From contig NC_020168.2 of NCBI RefSeq assembly GCF_000224145.3, forward strand, positions 5,505,294 to 5,569,293: a DNA stretch of 64,000 bases. The letters are read 5' to 3'. Below are positions 11,701 to 24,500 of this stretch, one piece after another. Below the pieces are notes generated by a model. The model was not told the origin of the DNA and made no database searches. It worked only from the letters and a program-made list of their open reading frames with translations. Within the stretch, counting starts at the first letter, position 1, and the number at the start of each line of letters is the position of its first letter. This DNA comes from Ciona intestinalis. Lineage: Eukaryota > Chordata > Ascidiacea > Phlebobranchia > Cionidae. The position numbers and the translations under genes are program-made.

Positions 11701-14700
11701 TATAGTGTTTATCGAAACAGATAGACACAAAAACACAAGAACACTCACTGACCTGTTTCCCTTTTAAGATTTAAAGAAATTACAAAAAAATTAGTGGCAG
11801 AATTTCAAAGGTAAAAAAGTTACGTGAAATGCAGAATGTTGGTAAATTTAACTAAAACCTTTTTATAAAACCGAGATTTTTCTGTTTCAACTTTTTCTAC
11901 ATCACTTGGTTTAGATAATATTTTAACTTTACTTGATTATATCTTCCAATGATATTGTTTGTCGTTTATGTTGAGCACGCTCCTCATCCCATTCTGCTTT
12001 TAATCCATGGATCTGTTTATCATGAAGATGTTGGAGACTCATCATATCTTGCTGATGCAGGGACTCTTTTTCCTGAAAAAAGACAATTTAATTATCAAAA
12101 ATACAAGAAAACACTTTTAGACAAAAAAGATTGACACATCTTTTTCACAAATTAGAAGTTACAGAAAAGCTAAAAAATAGTAAAAAGGTATGTTATTAAT
12201 AAGGTGAAAGTAGTAAAAGTCAGAATTCTCACTCTTAAATCTCTAGACTTCTGTTGCTCACTATCTTGTAATGCATGTCGGAGATTCTGAATTTGATCTT
12301 CAAAGTCATGTTGCACTTCTTGTATCTGAACATTGTAATTTCAGCGGTCAGTTTTAAAGTTTAAACGAAATAGGAAAAATATCAGTTTACTGTTTCTTAA
12401 AAAAATTAGGTTCAACAAGTGCAACAATGCAGAAATAAAAAAAAAAAAAAAAATTGTTTAAACAAAAAATAACAAAAATTTTTAACAAAACTTTTTTAAG
12501 ACATAAAAACGAAGTTCAAACTAAAATTTTACTCAGCACTGTATTACCTTTGCAGTTAAAACTGAGTTTTCTTGTTTTAGAAATTCCAGGTTTGCTTCAT
12601 GTTTGTTGTTTTGGCTCGTCACAGTTGTTTCGTGGTCGCTTTTAATTCTTTCCAATTCTCGAAGTAAACTATTACACCTGAAATCAACATGATAAAATAT
12701 TCCATTAACACAATTTCTGCTTATCCCTTGGATTACAAAAAAGCCATCCTTAATAACATAGCAAACAGATAGGCATTAACAAAAAATGACAGTAATTATA
12801 CATGCTAAAAAAAAAAAAATAAAAAAGTTTTGATAAAAACATGGCTGTTAAAACTTATAAGAATCAACTCACAGTGAGTTGCAAATAATTAATTCGAGCA
12901 CATTACTGTGTAAACTAATATTAACATTAACAGATTTAGTTGGCTGGTGGAAGATGGGACACCCTTAGATCGTTGTTAATTGTTTAAAACCCAACCAGGA
13001 TATTTGGATGTTATATGCTAAAGATCCATCCTCCCAAACCAGCTATATCTAGTTTTAAAAAGTGGGGAAGGCAGTAGCAACCATTTTATATTAAATTACA
13101 GTAATAACTAAATTCATGGTCTAATTTATATTATGCTCAATCTGTCAGGTGTCTAGGAATATAACAAGTAACGACAATAGTAATTAAAATTGACCTACTT
13201 TGAAGAAGAATGTTGTAAATCGGTCAGTGTTTTCTCGTGAACATTTTCCAGTTGTTGTTTCTCCGATAACAGAGTTTGTTTAGCCGTCATTGAAGCTTCA
13301 GTTTCCTGGGTGAGTTGGACTACTCTGTTCTCTAACTCAGTTATGATCAGTTTCTGAAAAGAAAGGCAGGACATATAATATATTGCAGGATAATATATAT
13401 ATTTTCCTATTGCAGGACATATAATATAAACAGATATTTGAAAACTTGCATTTTGGAATTTTAATGCTCTCTGCAAACTAATTAAAAAATTGAACTTATT
13501 TAAAGAAGTTTTTTTGTAATGTTTAATCCGCTTGAAATAGGTGGTTAAATTTAAAAAAACAACAAAATAATAAAACAATTACCATTTTATAAAAGTTTAA
13601 ATTAAAAATTTCTTTTTATTTTCTTACAGTGGCTTGAGCTTGTGAGTTATAATCTTCTTCCATGGCTGATAATCTTTGATTGGTGTCATCCAGTAGATCT
13701 TGGATGCCTCGCGTGTGGTTCTTTTGCAAATCATATTTATCTTGCTCCATTTTACAAGTTAATTCATGGATCTAGAAAAAAAAGTTATTAGTAAATTTTT
13801 TGGAAGTAAAATAATGTAAGCTATTTTGGGAAAAATTACTGTAGAGTTATCATTTTGCAGCAAGACTAAACAAGTTTTAAATCAAGAACTTTAAAAACAA
13901 AATAATTTTTTTAGTTAAATCGCCTAAACTCTTAACATAAATGATATTTTAAATGTTGAACTACGCAGATAAAATCAAATTTCCATATTATCGGGTAATT
14001 GAAAAAGTTCCCACCCCTAACAAAATATATGCTGTATAATGGTGTAAACCTATATTTAAACACAATCCAGCCAAAGTATTGATTACAAATTGTTCTTGCT
14101 TTACCTTGGAATCGTATTCAAGCTTGATGGCGTTTGTATTTTGTTCAAACAAACTTTTTAATTCTTCAATTTCCTTTTCTTTGTTCTCCTCCATTCTCTG
14201 AACCTCCTTCATAGCTTGTTGGGCTGGAGAATAAATTATAAAACTTCTTTAATTATATTATGGTGGTGTTAGAATGATACTTTTTTTAAAAACTAGAATT
14301 ACGAAAATTTCCTAGTTTGTTGGCTATAAAGCTTTTGTAAACATTTAGGGAAAATATTTTTGAACAAGTTTTAGAAAACTATATGATTAGTTTAAAGTCT
14401 TATGGAGTCATTAGACTGTTAAATAAATATCTTCATATTTTGTTTGTTTTTATGTCGTTTTAACCCACCTCTTTTTTCCACTTTTCTTTTTGTTTCTTCC
14501 GACTCCTTTTCTTTCCCTTTGTAGTGAGATTTCAATTCTTCTATTTCGTTATTTTTCCGATCCAAAATCTGAAACCACACAAAAAAAAGCAACTTGTGAA
14601 ATTGTTCAAGATTTTAATCATAGCTTCTCAAACATTTTAAATTGGGTGGATTAAAAAAAATTAATTTTTAAACTAATATGACAAATTTTAGTAAAACCAA

Positions 14701-17097
14701 AATTTAATAACCTGCTAGCTAATTTTATGCTTAAAAAATTGAAATTTTGTTTACATACATTAACACTTATAAAAAAATACAAATCTTTAAGATAAATTGT
14801 TGAAAACCGTTTTTACCTTCTGAACTGCCAAGTCATGCTTATGTTGCATTTTCAATTTATCTTCATGAAATCGAGCTTCAAGAACTTTGGTTTTCATTTC
14901 AATCTGAAAGTTGGAACTCAAATAAGATTTTATCTCACACATGAATGAATAAATGTTACGTGATTAAATATTTCATTTTTCTCTTAAACTTTATTTTTTA
15001 CCTCTTTTTCATGAATTTTCACCAAACTTTGTTCATCTCTAAACGTAACTGCAACAGAACATAAAAATATTTACAAACTAATTTAAATTAACAAAGAGAA
15101 AAACTCAGCAGAAAAAGACAGAATTTCAAACAAATGGTTTTAATTATCAAACTCCACATACCATTATTGTAGAAAATCCAAACCAAAATTATAAATATGA
15201 ATCTTACCTTTGCCAGGATCAGTTGAAATGAACCTCTGAAATGTGAAATATATATTTGAAAAAACATAAAATATTTCTGTAAATAACAAACCAACCATAT
15301 GCGTTAAACAACAAAATTCACAAATACCACAATTAAAAAGATATCAAATGCACAACTTACAGTTGATGGTTGATCTGTATCATTCGTTAAGTCAAACCCC
15401 TGAAAATAATATTTAAGATAAAAAAAACAGTTAAAATATCTGAAGTAACACAAACTGATATTTTCAATTCAAGTTTACCTTCATTCTGTAATCTATAGGT
15501 GAAGGCTGGCGTTGGTAAGTTGAAAAATCAACATTTTCTTTTTCATCTGTGAACATGCAATGCAAAATGTTGTTTTAAAATAATGACTACAATTTAGACA
15601 CTATGCTGTTACATAAGATGGGCAAACTAAATGGATGTTATTAACCAACCCCTTTGCCTAATGCCTATGCATCTACAAAATGCATGAATTTTACATTAAA
15701 AGAATTTTTTTAAATTAAAACAATAGTCATCTAACGAAGCATAACACAGGCCCTACATATTTTTTTAGTTTACTTGTTTTTCCACTGTGTGCACAACTAA
15801 ATTATGTTTGCTTGATATTTGTTAGAATACCTTTCATTTCATCATGCAACCAGTTTAAAGTTGCAGATGCAGTCTTACTAGGACTACTGGTAGCACTTGG
15901 TTCTTCATAGAATCTTTTAGAATCAGTAGAAGGAATTGTTTCATCAAAGAATATTGTCTGTAGAGAATATGCATGTATTAAAATATAAAATAATATAAAT
16001 TATTGTGTTTATGTATGACTGACAATTCGGACAACCCATTAGTGACCACTGGGTTGGCTTGGAACAATTGCTGTTAAGTGTCTTGCTCAAGGACACATTC
16101 GCCCACAATGGTAACACTAGCAGCGAAAAGCCCTAAACCCATTACCTCTGTGTTAGTAGCAGGCGCCCTGCTGATTTGCCACCGTGCCATACAATAATAA
16201 ACAATATTTAACCCCACAGTCATCAGATTCAGATTATTTAAACAACAATTAACAAAACAAACCATATAGGAAGGTAATGGTTTAAGAGGTCCAGACTCTG
16301 GCCGTGTTGAAAAAGGTCCATCAAGCATTCCTCTCTTAAGCATATGCCATAATAACTTTGCGTACATGTTACGGGTGTTTCTAAAAAGATAAAAGTGTTA
16401 AAGAAGCCAAGAACATAGAAATTAGGAAGATACTGCTATAGCAAAAAGTCGCTAATGTATTTGGACAGCCTTATGGCTCAATAGTTAGGCACTTGCATCG
16501 TAACTGAAGTGTAAGTGTACTGAGTTCAATGCTTGATTATTTGTATTTGGGCAAAACGCATAGCAGACATTGCTTCAATCAAGTGGTTATTAATGGGTTG
16601 TACCACCTTTAGTGTTTCAGTAAGCCAACTGTGGTCTGAATTGCAGGTCTTATTGCATGGCACCTCACCCACATTAAATTGACACCACTGTAGTTTGAAA
16701 TAAAAATTATTACAACAAATTTTGAATCACCTTGCATTAGATGATCCTACAGGTTCACAAAGTTTCTTTATCCAAACAGCACATCTTTGACGTTCTGAAA
16801 TACGAAGAGATTTTACATTTCGAACTAGTAATGCTAGCAGTAGCACTGAATGCAACTTTAGATAATGTGTGCAACACAAATTAAAACTATATTGTGAACA
16901 GCGCAAACAAATCAGCATGAAAAGTAACCCCAAAATAATTTTATAAAAAATTCAAGCAACAAAATTAGGCAAAACAACCAGATTTATATAATGTTTTTTT
17001 ACTTACCAGTTTTATGATTCAATCTCAGCACATAAGGCTTCATATCTACCAAGTAGTGATCAAATTCTGAATCCATTCTCATTTCTCTTGAATCCAT
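8726..17097 (-). CDS. CEP112: CEP112 (CCDC46), centrosomal coiled-coil protein
   Basis: Long coiled-coil protein of the centrosome, about 901 aa in 24 coding exons (human protein is of similar size). Exons from the 5' end: 17007-17097, 16731-16794, 16263-16380, 15831-15957, 15479-15546, 15361-15399, 15208-15235, 15002-15048, 14817-14903, 14469-14568, 14105-14223, 13628-13771, 13199-13353, 12548-12677, 12233-12325, 11933-12072, 11526-11616, 11068-11220, 10662-10844, 10164-10394, 9712-9924, 9366-9455, 9084-9185, 8726-8818; every junction keeps phase. The N-terminus holds the DUF4485 domain: MDSEFDHYLVDMKPYVLRL, RQRCAVWIKKLCEP, NMYAKLLWHMLKRGMLDGPF. After a low-complexity linker, residues ~130 to the end are almost continuous heptads rich in E, K, Q and R. 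The C-terminus (LPKSLKQDLEQTISCLRSQ, then VKSLQQRVNVLSED) matches the CEP112 tail. A 50-N gap sits in the intron between the exons at 9366 and 9185; phase 0 on both sides means a missing in-frame exon cannot be excluded. Confidence 0.9.
9234..9283. other. Assembly gap (50 N)
   Basis: Fifty N in a CEP112 intron between the exons ending at 9366 and starting at 9185. The round size suggests a placeholder of unknown length. Confidence 0.95.
11238..11496 (-). mobile_element. tRNA-type SINE copy, decayed, in CEP112 intron
   Basis: Related over most of its length to the fuller SINE at 24910-25289: GGCCGAAAAACAACGG, then ATGGCTGATAATTTAGTC, AATCGCTGGGTTGTAGCAAT and AGCAGCGAAAAGCCTTGAGC, ending at GGGCGCC. 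It lacks a clear A-box head. It lies between CEP112 exons, just upstream (plus coordinate) of the exon at 11526-11616. Confidence 0.7.
12940..13050. mobile_element. Partial GATGGGACACC MITE
   Basis: A decayed copy in a CEP112 intron: GGAAGATGGGACACCCTTAG followed by ATCGTTGTTAATTGTTT and AGGATATTTGGATGTTATAT, then a CCATCCTCCC end. The internal part appears deleted relative to the full-length copies. Confidence 0.55.
16008..16188 (-). mobile_element. SINE fragment in CEP112 intron
   Basis: Same family as 24910-25289: ATGACTGACAATTCGG, CCATTAGTGACCACTGGGTT, GTGTCTTGCTCAAGGACACA, CCCACAATGGTAAC and CATTACCTCTGTGTTAG. It covers the tRNA-unrelated body and part of the head. A separate tRNA-like head in the opposite orientation (TATGGCTCAATAGTTAGGCA) lies near 16470 in the next intron. 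Confidence 0.7.
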
Positions 17098-17576
17098 TCG
17101 AAATTGAATATTACAGATTGGGTTTTACCAAACCATTTATATAGCTATACCACGCCCATTAACAAGCATACTATCTATTACTCTGATGATATAGGTGTCT
17201 GGTGTTTAAATTGAAAGACATTTCTTGTTTATCTATGCTAGTGTATTTTGTAATACATGAATAAAACCTCAAGGTATGATTTTTTCACTAAAAAATGTAC
17301 TATTCTTCCATATTATTCTTGCTCATTATCATACATTCTGTTTAAAAGCTTTTTATTGCAGTCAAATTCCTTCTTTGCTTTGAGGCTGGAAAAGAAACAA
17401 AAACAACACAAACGTAGTAAATTTAGATTTCCAGGTAACGTGCGCTTTCGTTTAAATCAAGCTGTTTCACAAGAGGCGTACTTTGTTTCACATTGATTTT
17501 ATTTCGCCCTTTACAAGTGATACATTCGACCACAAATTATGCCATATAATAAATTAATATAATATATATATTTGGT
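17098..17576. other. CEP112 upstream region
   Basis: 480 bp between the CEP112 start and the stop codon of the first PhoPQ-related gene. It should contain the CEP112 promoter. A 79-codon plus-strand frame here (17257-17496) has no recognisable similarity. I see no repeat. Confidence 0.5.
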
Positions 17577-20500
17577 TTATACTAAAGTGCCCTTGCAGGA
17601 ATCCTTATAGCAGTCGGGGTATGGAAATTTGTCAGGAATAATATTGGTTTCGGTTGTGAATTCAATCATGTTGCCATCTGATGCTGGAAAAGTCATCTAC
17701 AAAAACAAATCACATATTAGAAAAAAATTTACAATTCTTGTTTTCACGACCGCTTACCTGAATAAAGAATGCTCGCCACCTTCCGAATAATGGGGTGTCG
17801 AACTCAGCTCGATATTTAAGATGGCCAATTGATGTTACGTTGCTATGATGCCAAATGTTCGGTTGCACGATAGGTTGAGCGCTTACATCGGTTGTATTGC
17901 CTCGTAGAAGTCGGAAATCGCGTCTACAATAAGAATGTGTAAGCGGTTAAATGTAAGACCTGCTGATATGCTACAAATACCGTTTTGATGAGATTGAGGT
18001 GACGGACCATGCCCGAATCAAAGTAGGAACGGTATCCAGTGTAACATCAATACCACCCCCAGTTGCAGTGTTGTAAAGTGTCCACGTTGCTTGAGGAAGT
18101 TTTTTACCCTACATGACAGACAATTTTGAAATATAGTATGGTGGGGTAAGATGGAACATGTTTTTTCATTTCTTTTTCCTGTTCTTTTTAGTAGTAAACA
18201 ACGAATATTTATTACAAAATTGTGTAACCGCATCATCGCGACTCTATAAGACGGTTGTTGATTGTTAAATCACGATCAGGAAATGTGGGATTTTGATGCT
18301 AACGGTATCCCACCTTTCCCCATATACAGCTAGTATAGATAAACCCTATTTTTTCCTTATTTTTAAGTTCCTTTTAAAATAACCAGTGAAAAACTTACTT
18401 ACTTTCATAACACTAACGTAGAAGGCCTTGATGTTAAACATAAGCTGGAGCTCGTGCCCGACACACGAATGCTCGGCGTTGGGAAGCATGTTAACGTACA
18501 TTGGGCCCTTCATTGAGGTAAGGTAGTAGTGAGAGTCGTCGGGTAAAAAGAATTCGTCACCGCCTGTGCTGAACACCATCTTAGGCATTGTAAGTCGGTC
18601 GACATAGGCTGCAACACGCAAGGATTTATGATTGGTGATTGCCTATACATGTAGTAGGTTGGAGCAAAAACTGTTTTTCTCGAAGACACATATATACTTC
18701 TGCAACGGTACCGTCAAGCTTCAAATCCATATACCCCTGTGCTAGAGGCAGGATCACGAACCACTGTGTTAAACCTTATACTTACATAAAGGATCCACAA
18801 TGGCGGCCAGTGCGGGCATGTTTGGATGGTCAAGATCTTTAGTAATATCCTCATCGTAATAATCCTTAAACGCGAAGCTCCAACCACCATATGCTCGGTA
18901 ATGATGGTGCAAGTTCTGTGTTGTAACTAAATAACTTATATACACAAAACATATGATATATAGGGTTGGGGAAGATGGGACACCCTTTTATTCTATTTTC
19001 TTGTACCATTTGGTAGTAAACAAAAACATTCAAGGAATTATAAAACCGTACCCCCGATATTCAATTTAGAAGCTTCTTATAAATTAAATGTCACTAACAA
19101 AGCTGAGGTATTATTAAACTCAAACACAAGGCACTTTTGATCACCTTAACCATGTTTAACTCGTCCATAACTATAGGTGTCATGCACTGCACACGTTTAT
19201 CTACAGCAGCGGTCGTCCATGTGGTCCAGCCTCTCTGTAAAAATGTAACTTTTACCATTTAATTTTAGATGGTTGGGCTAAAATAACACATTTCCCTTTT
19301 TCTAGTCTCATTTGATAGTAAAATAATAATATTTACAGAATCATAGAACTATATTTAGCCCAGCGACTCTAATAGATCGTTATTATTTGTTTGAAACACC
19401 ATCAGGAAATATGGGATATTATGCGCTATCGGTATGCATCTTATCCCCCAGTACTGTATGGTCATTTTTATAGCAATCATTTTGAGAACTGGAAATTACC
19501 TTTGAAGCTCCACCAACGCACCATCTTTCGATTTGGTTTCCAACTGTCTTATTGATAAAGTCAGTTACAGCGTCCATGGCTTTTACTGAAGCTTTGGTCA
19601 TGGGCATTCTTAACAACCATTCTGGCTGGTTCGGGTTTTCTAAGAAATGGCGCCAGGTGTATGCAATAATTGCGTCTTCGGTACGACGCTGTTTCTTCGG
19701 GTCGTGTTTGAACGTCATGTGCTCGTTCGGAATTTGTTTTAAGTCCACAACAATTCTGTTTGTGGGATATAGGTGTTTTAATATATATTTAGAAAAAAGG
19801 GTGAAGGTTTTGAAATATGGTTTTAAAGGCGTATAAGTAAATGTATATTTAATGTTTTTAGTCGGGCGTATGAAAATCGTATGGAATTTCGGCAAGAGCG
19901 AATATAAAAAATAACGTCAGTACAATGGCCGTAAACCGGCAACTAGGTAAAAATACATGCCCGTTTTGTTAATAAAAAAAGCCTAAAAGAAAATAACAAT
20001 TTTTCGAGTCAACTTACGATTTTGAGGATTCAGCCATCAGCCCAGTAAACATTACAAAGGTATCCGTGATTTCAGGAGGGTTATCTGGATTGTCATTACC
20101 ACCGCCATCTATTAATAAGAACGCACTGTTGCTTAGAGCTGGGTCGAACTCATCAGGAACATGAACGATAACAAAATGCCACCATAGTGACCTGTCCGTG
20201 TCGTTTGCTGAAACAAGAATTATACTCCAGCTTTAATGCATGAATGAGTAAATAAATATAGCTTCAGATGAAGGCTTACGTGTCAGCCATTGCTGTGACG
20301 TCATGTTTATTAAATATGACGTATGGCCCGGCGATTTGTACGTCCAATCACGAAGTACGGTGTAGCTATAGTGACCATCGTCATTCATGACGTAATCATC
20401 AAGGGGATTTCCCTGAACAGCAACCAAGCCGAACAGGCATAGTGCAAAGAAGAACTGGAAATGGATACTATGTGTTATGATAGGTATAAGTTAGTGGGCG

Positions 20501-21046
20501 TAGTATATCAATAGCGGATAGACTATGATACTAGGCATAGTGGATAAAGCACACCAAACTGGTCATTAATATGAAACAGACGAGGTGTGGAAACATAACA
20601 TCCGTGTTATAAAGACTTTTCCGGCTACGTACGAGGATAAAAAAGTTACATTTATATCATCTAACTCCTATATCTTCTAACACTTTTATATATTACATTA
20701 TCTTATATTATCTAACGTTATAACTTTGATGGTATAGATTTTTTATATTTTTGCATAACTATATATATATGCCTCGTAATTTTTACCCATCGCTTTATGT
20801 TCACGCTTGAGAACAGAAGGTTTAAAAAAGTACAAATACAGTACAAGGCGATAAAAAACTAATTTCTCTTGGTAGTAAACAATTAACATTTACAAAATTA
20901 TGTAACGGTATCATCAAGTCTCAAAAGGAGCGCCTAAAACACACGGTTAGGAAACGTGGTATATTCTGTGCTTACGATGTACAACTTATTACACTGCAGT
21001 ATAATATAAATACAATTGTATAAAAACTCACCTCAGTTCGAAGCAT
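17577..21046 (-). CDS. Secreted PhoPQ-related (PqaA/AprA-like) alpha/beta-hydrolase family protein, copy 1
   Basis: 491 aa member of the PhoPQ-activated pathogenicity-related family (PF10142 type), known from bacteria (PqaA) and Dictyostelium AprA, a secreted repressor of proliferation. Minus-strand exons: 21032-21046, 20280-20454, 20018-20207, 19500-19755, 19145-19234, 18786-18915, 18403-18608, 17981-18108, 17758-17923, 17577-17696, all in phase. The first ~22 residues (MLRTEFFFALCLFGLVAVQG) are a signal peptide; the mature start is NPLDDYV. Hydrolase-fold signs: nucleophile elbow VGGASKRGWTTW (Ser in G-A-S), acid-loop candidate STGGDEFFLPDD, and a late His in NAEHSCVG. Other family blocks: SLWWHFVIVHVP, TWRHFLENPNQPEWLLRMP, MTPIVMDELN and HHHYRAYGGWSF. 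Its head-to-head neighbour is a paralog with the same exon plan. Substrate and role in ascidians are unknown to me; a secreted hydrolase or AprA-like factor is inference. Confidence 0.88.
18131..18338. mobile_element. Full-length GATGGGACACC-type MITE
   Basis: About 208 bp with inverted-repeat ends: TATAGTATGGTGGGGTAAGA at the left, and TCCCACCTTTCCCCATATAC at the right. Internal blocks match the family (TAGTAAACAACGAATATTTA, TTGTTGATTGTTAAATCACG). It sits in an intron of the PhoPQ-related gene, between the exons at 18108 and 18403. A second, partial copy is at about 18955-19055 and a decayed one at 19268-19450 in the same gene. Confidence 0.75.
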
Positions 21047-21543
21047 TCTTGCAGTCTTGGTGAGCAACCAGTTGCAAGTGGGGGATGGGGCGTGTTCTCA
21101 CCGGATTGAAGGTCGACAAACAAACTTACTGCACGTGATGTGATAGCTCTGCAAACACTTCATAAATTTAACCGAATGATCAACGAGTGCATGCAGTTGC
21201 AGATATATGTATCTGCCTCGTTAAACGATTTAAATAGAAAAAAATACTTAATACAACACAACTTTCGAAAGTAAGCTTGGTTTCGAACTCGATTGAGTTC
21301 TTCTTTTTACGTTGGCGGTTTTATGAACGGAAGCCGACCAAGCTAACACAAACCGGTGGGTAAAATAAGTAAACAAATTGCTAATGGGCAAAGGTTGGTG
21401 TTATGCAGCAAACAAACAATGATGTAACAATATCTGATTGGATGTAATATATTGGAATTGGTGTGTACCTATGGGCTGTTACCTATGAGAATTATTATCT
21501 CAGGAATTAAATAACTTTGCTGCTGAATTATCAGCTTTAAAAA
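21047..21543. promoter_or_regulatory. Shared divergent intergenic region of the PhoPQ-related pair
   Basis: Only 497 bp separate the two start codons, which point away from each other, so the promoters must overlap or be shared. A canonical E-box CACGTG lies at 21132-21137. No clear TATA element could be assigned to either gene. Use of one region for both genes is inference from spacing. Confidence 0.55.
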
Positions 21544-24500
21544 ATGCAAGGAATTGGTTTACCGGTAAGTTTTTTTTTTGATTTTGAATTGAAAAGTGGG
21601 TCAAAATATAAGGCATATCATTTTGAAAAAGCTTTATAATATTTTGTTAAATGATAAATGCATTATGCGTGTTATACCATAGTGCAAAAAAATGGAAGAA
21701 GTTTTACTATTATAGTAAGTAAATATTTGAAAATATTTACCATTTTTTTACAGATTCTTATTATTGTGACTTTTGTGGGTATATCTACTTCTACCCCGTT
21801 AGATGATTACGTACATCATGATGACGGTTACTTTAACGTCGAGATTGTCACCAACTGGACGAGAAAGGACGCGGCACATACGTCATACTTGCTCAACATG
21901 ACGTCACAAAAATGGCTGACAGGTGACCGAAAAATCAACATTTTTTTAACGCGAATAATTTTAAATACGAAAGTAGTGTGGGCTAAGATGGATACATCAT
22001 AGAACACAATGTTCTATATTTCCCAACCGTGTTTTAACATCTAACAACGCTATTTTACACTTGTAAGGATACGGTTATATATAATTCTATTGGTTCTATA
22101 AAAATAGTGCTGAAAACGCCTATAAAAAATCTTAATCAAAACATTATTAAATACCGTTTCGATTCCCACAGAAAAGAACGTGAGCAGATCAGTGTGGTGG
22201 CATTACCTTATAGTGAATATCCCACATTATTTTGACCCTGAGATGCATGGGAGTGGCTACATGAAGATTGTGGGAGGGAATAACAACAATCCGGATGCGG
22301 TGCCAGATGAAACGGATGACGATATCATGTTGTCTGGTATGATGGCCGAAAGAACTGGAAGGTAAGACGGTATAATTTATCTCGTTCCGCTAGCTTAAAA
22401 AATCATTTGACAAGTTCAATCTTTACAGCGTTACAGCTATACTCAAGCAAGTACCGAACCAGTACATCGTATTTGCATCTGATCCAAAACAAGCTAAGCG
22501 AGATGAAGATGCCATTATAGCTTTCACATGGCGACATTTCATTGACGACCCGAGCCAGCCTGAATGGTTGTTACGTTTACCGATGACCAAGGCAGCAGTG
22601 AAGGCAATGGATGCCATAAATGCTTTTGTGCTCGACGTAGCAAAGAGGCCTGTGGATAAGTTTTGTGTAGGAGGCGAATCAAAGGTTAGATGTATGAAAA
22701 TATATAGTGATGAATTATAATATAGTATAGATGTGTATATTTTAAATTAACACTTTTTCCAAAACTTTTCATACACTTATTTTTCCTTGCGTGGCGGTGC
22801 GAACAATAAGCTATTTAACACAACCGTAGTATTGCATTCGCCTATATTGGATATATTGGATATAGTTTAATAAAACATGAGGATGGTGCCCTAATTAATG
22901 TGTGTAATAACATTTTGGTACTTTTCGCTGCATTTATACAAATTTAACCCGATTTGATTGGCAGAGAGGATGGACAACTTGGACAACAGCAGCGGTTGAT
23001 TATAAGCGCGTGAAATGCATTACACCAATCGTTATGGATGAACTTAACCTTGTTAAGGTAGCGATGATTGGAAATTCTTTATAAACCATATTCTCCGCAT
23101 ATTTGGTCAGTAGGCTATACATACGACTGTCTTTTGGAATTTTAGCAATTGCTGGTTTCGAAATCATAAGTAGGCAAGACAACGGCAATTGCTCTAACTC
23201 TTGCTCTAACTCGGTGATTACTAATGGGTTATTTACATTGTCAGCCATATATATAGTAGGGTGGGGGAAGATGGGACACCTTTAGCACATAATACTCAAA
23301 TACCCTGATGGTGTTCTAAATAATTAACAGCGGTCTATGGAAGTCGTGAGGATACGGTTTTATAATTCTTTGCATTTTCTGTGTTTACCACCAAATGGGA
23401 AGAGCAAATGGGATAAAAAGGTGTCCTATCTCCCCCCATCCTACTATATATACAAAAAATCAATCACTTACAAAGTTACCTACATGGTAACTCGTAAGCT
23501 GGCACGAGGTGTATGAAACACAACATCCGTTGTATAACGACTGTCGTTTTTAGCCACGCGAGGATAAAGGAAAGTACATTTATTCATTTATCGAATGCAT
23601 GCAGAATCTGCACCATCATTATCGGGCTTACGGAGGTTGGACTTTCGAATTCAACGATTATTACGAAGAATTCGTCACAAGGGACTTAGATAATCCGAAC
23701 ACACAATTAATGGCGGATATTGTGGATCCTCTATGTGAGTTAATTGTGTGTTAATTGCTGTGTGTTAAAATTGTACACATGGGCGTCGTGTGCGTCATGG
23801 GCGTCGGCTAAGGGACCATGACCCTCTATATAGATCAGAGGGTTTCGTGTTCGAGGTTGAACAAAAATTTCAATATTTAAACACCGACTTACCACTCCAT
23901 ATTTGAAGTACAAATTCCATAGCATCCTAACTAAACTGGTCAATGTAACCATATTCACAGCTTACAAAGATCGGCTTACGATGCCGAAACTGATCATCAG
24001 CACCGGTAGCGACGAGTTCTTTTTACCCGATGATTCTTATTACTATCTCGACCAGTTAACTGGACCAACGTATCTATCCATGCTTCCTAACACTGATCAT
24101 TCGTGCGACGGTAAAGAAGTCGATATCTTGCATAACGTTGAAAGTTTCTACGTTAGCAGTATGAAGGTAATTCATTTTTCGTGATATAACGAGATCTGTA
24201 TTATGATCCACAATTCTACATTGAACGAATAAACATAACTTGTTATATAATCCTTGCTTGGTGAGGCAGCGACAGTCGTTATACCACGGATGTTCTGTTT
24301 AACACACATTGTGCCCACCCACAACTTTGCAAGACTAATTCTAAATTAATCGTTTCTTGCACTATATTAGTGTATGGTGCTTAGTCGTGCCGAAATCAGA
24401 TCAAAATGTGCTGCTGGAAGGAAAGAAGGCGCACCATCAGCCAACGCGAAGTAATAATTACAAATGTGAAACACGCAAGAAAAATAGAAAATCAATACTC

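Noticed and set aside
24370-24450. Possible extra exon in PhoPQ-related copy 2 (frame MVLSRAEIRSKCAAGRKE)
   Set aside because: Copy 1 has no counterpart, and exons on either side already join in phase with the same boundaries as the paralog.
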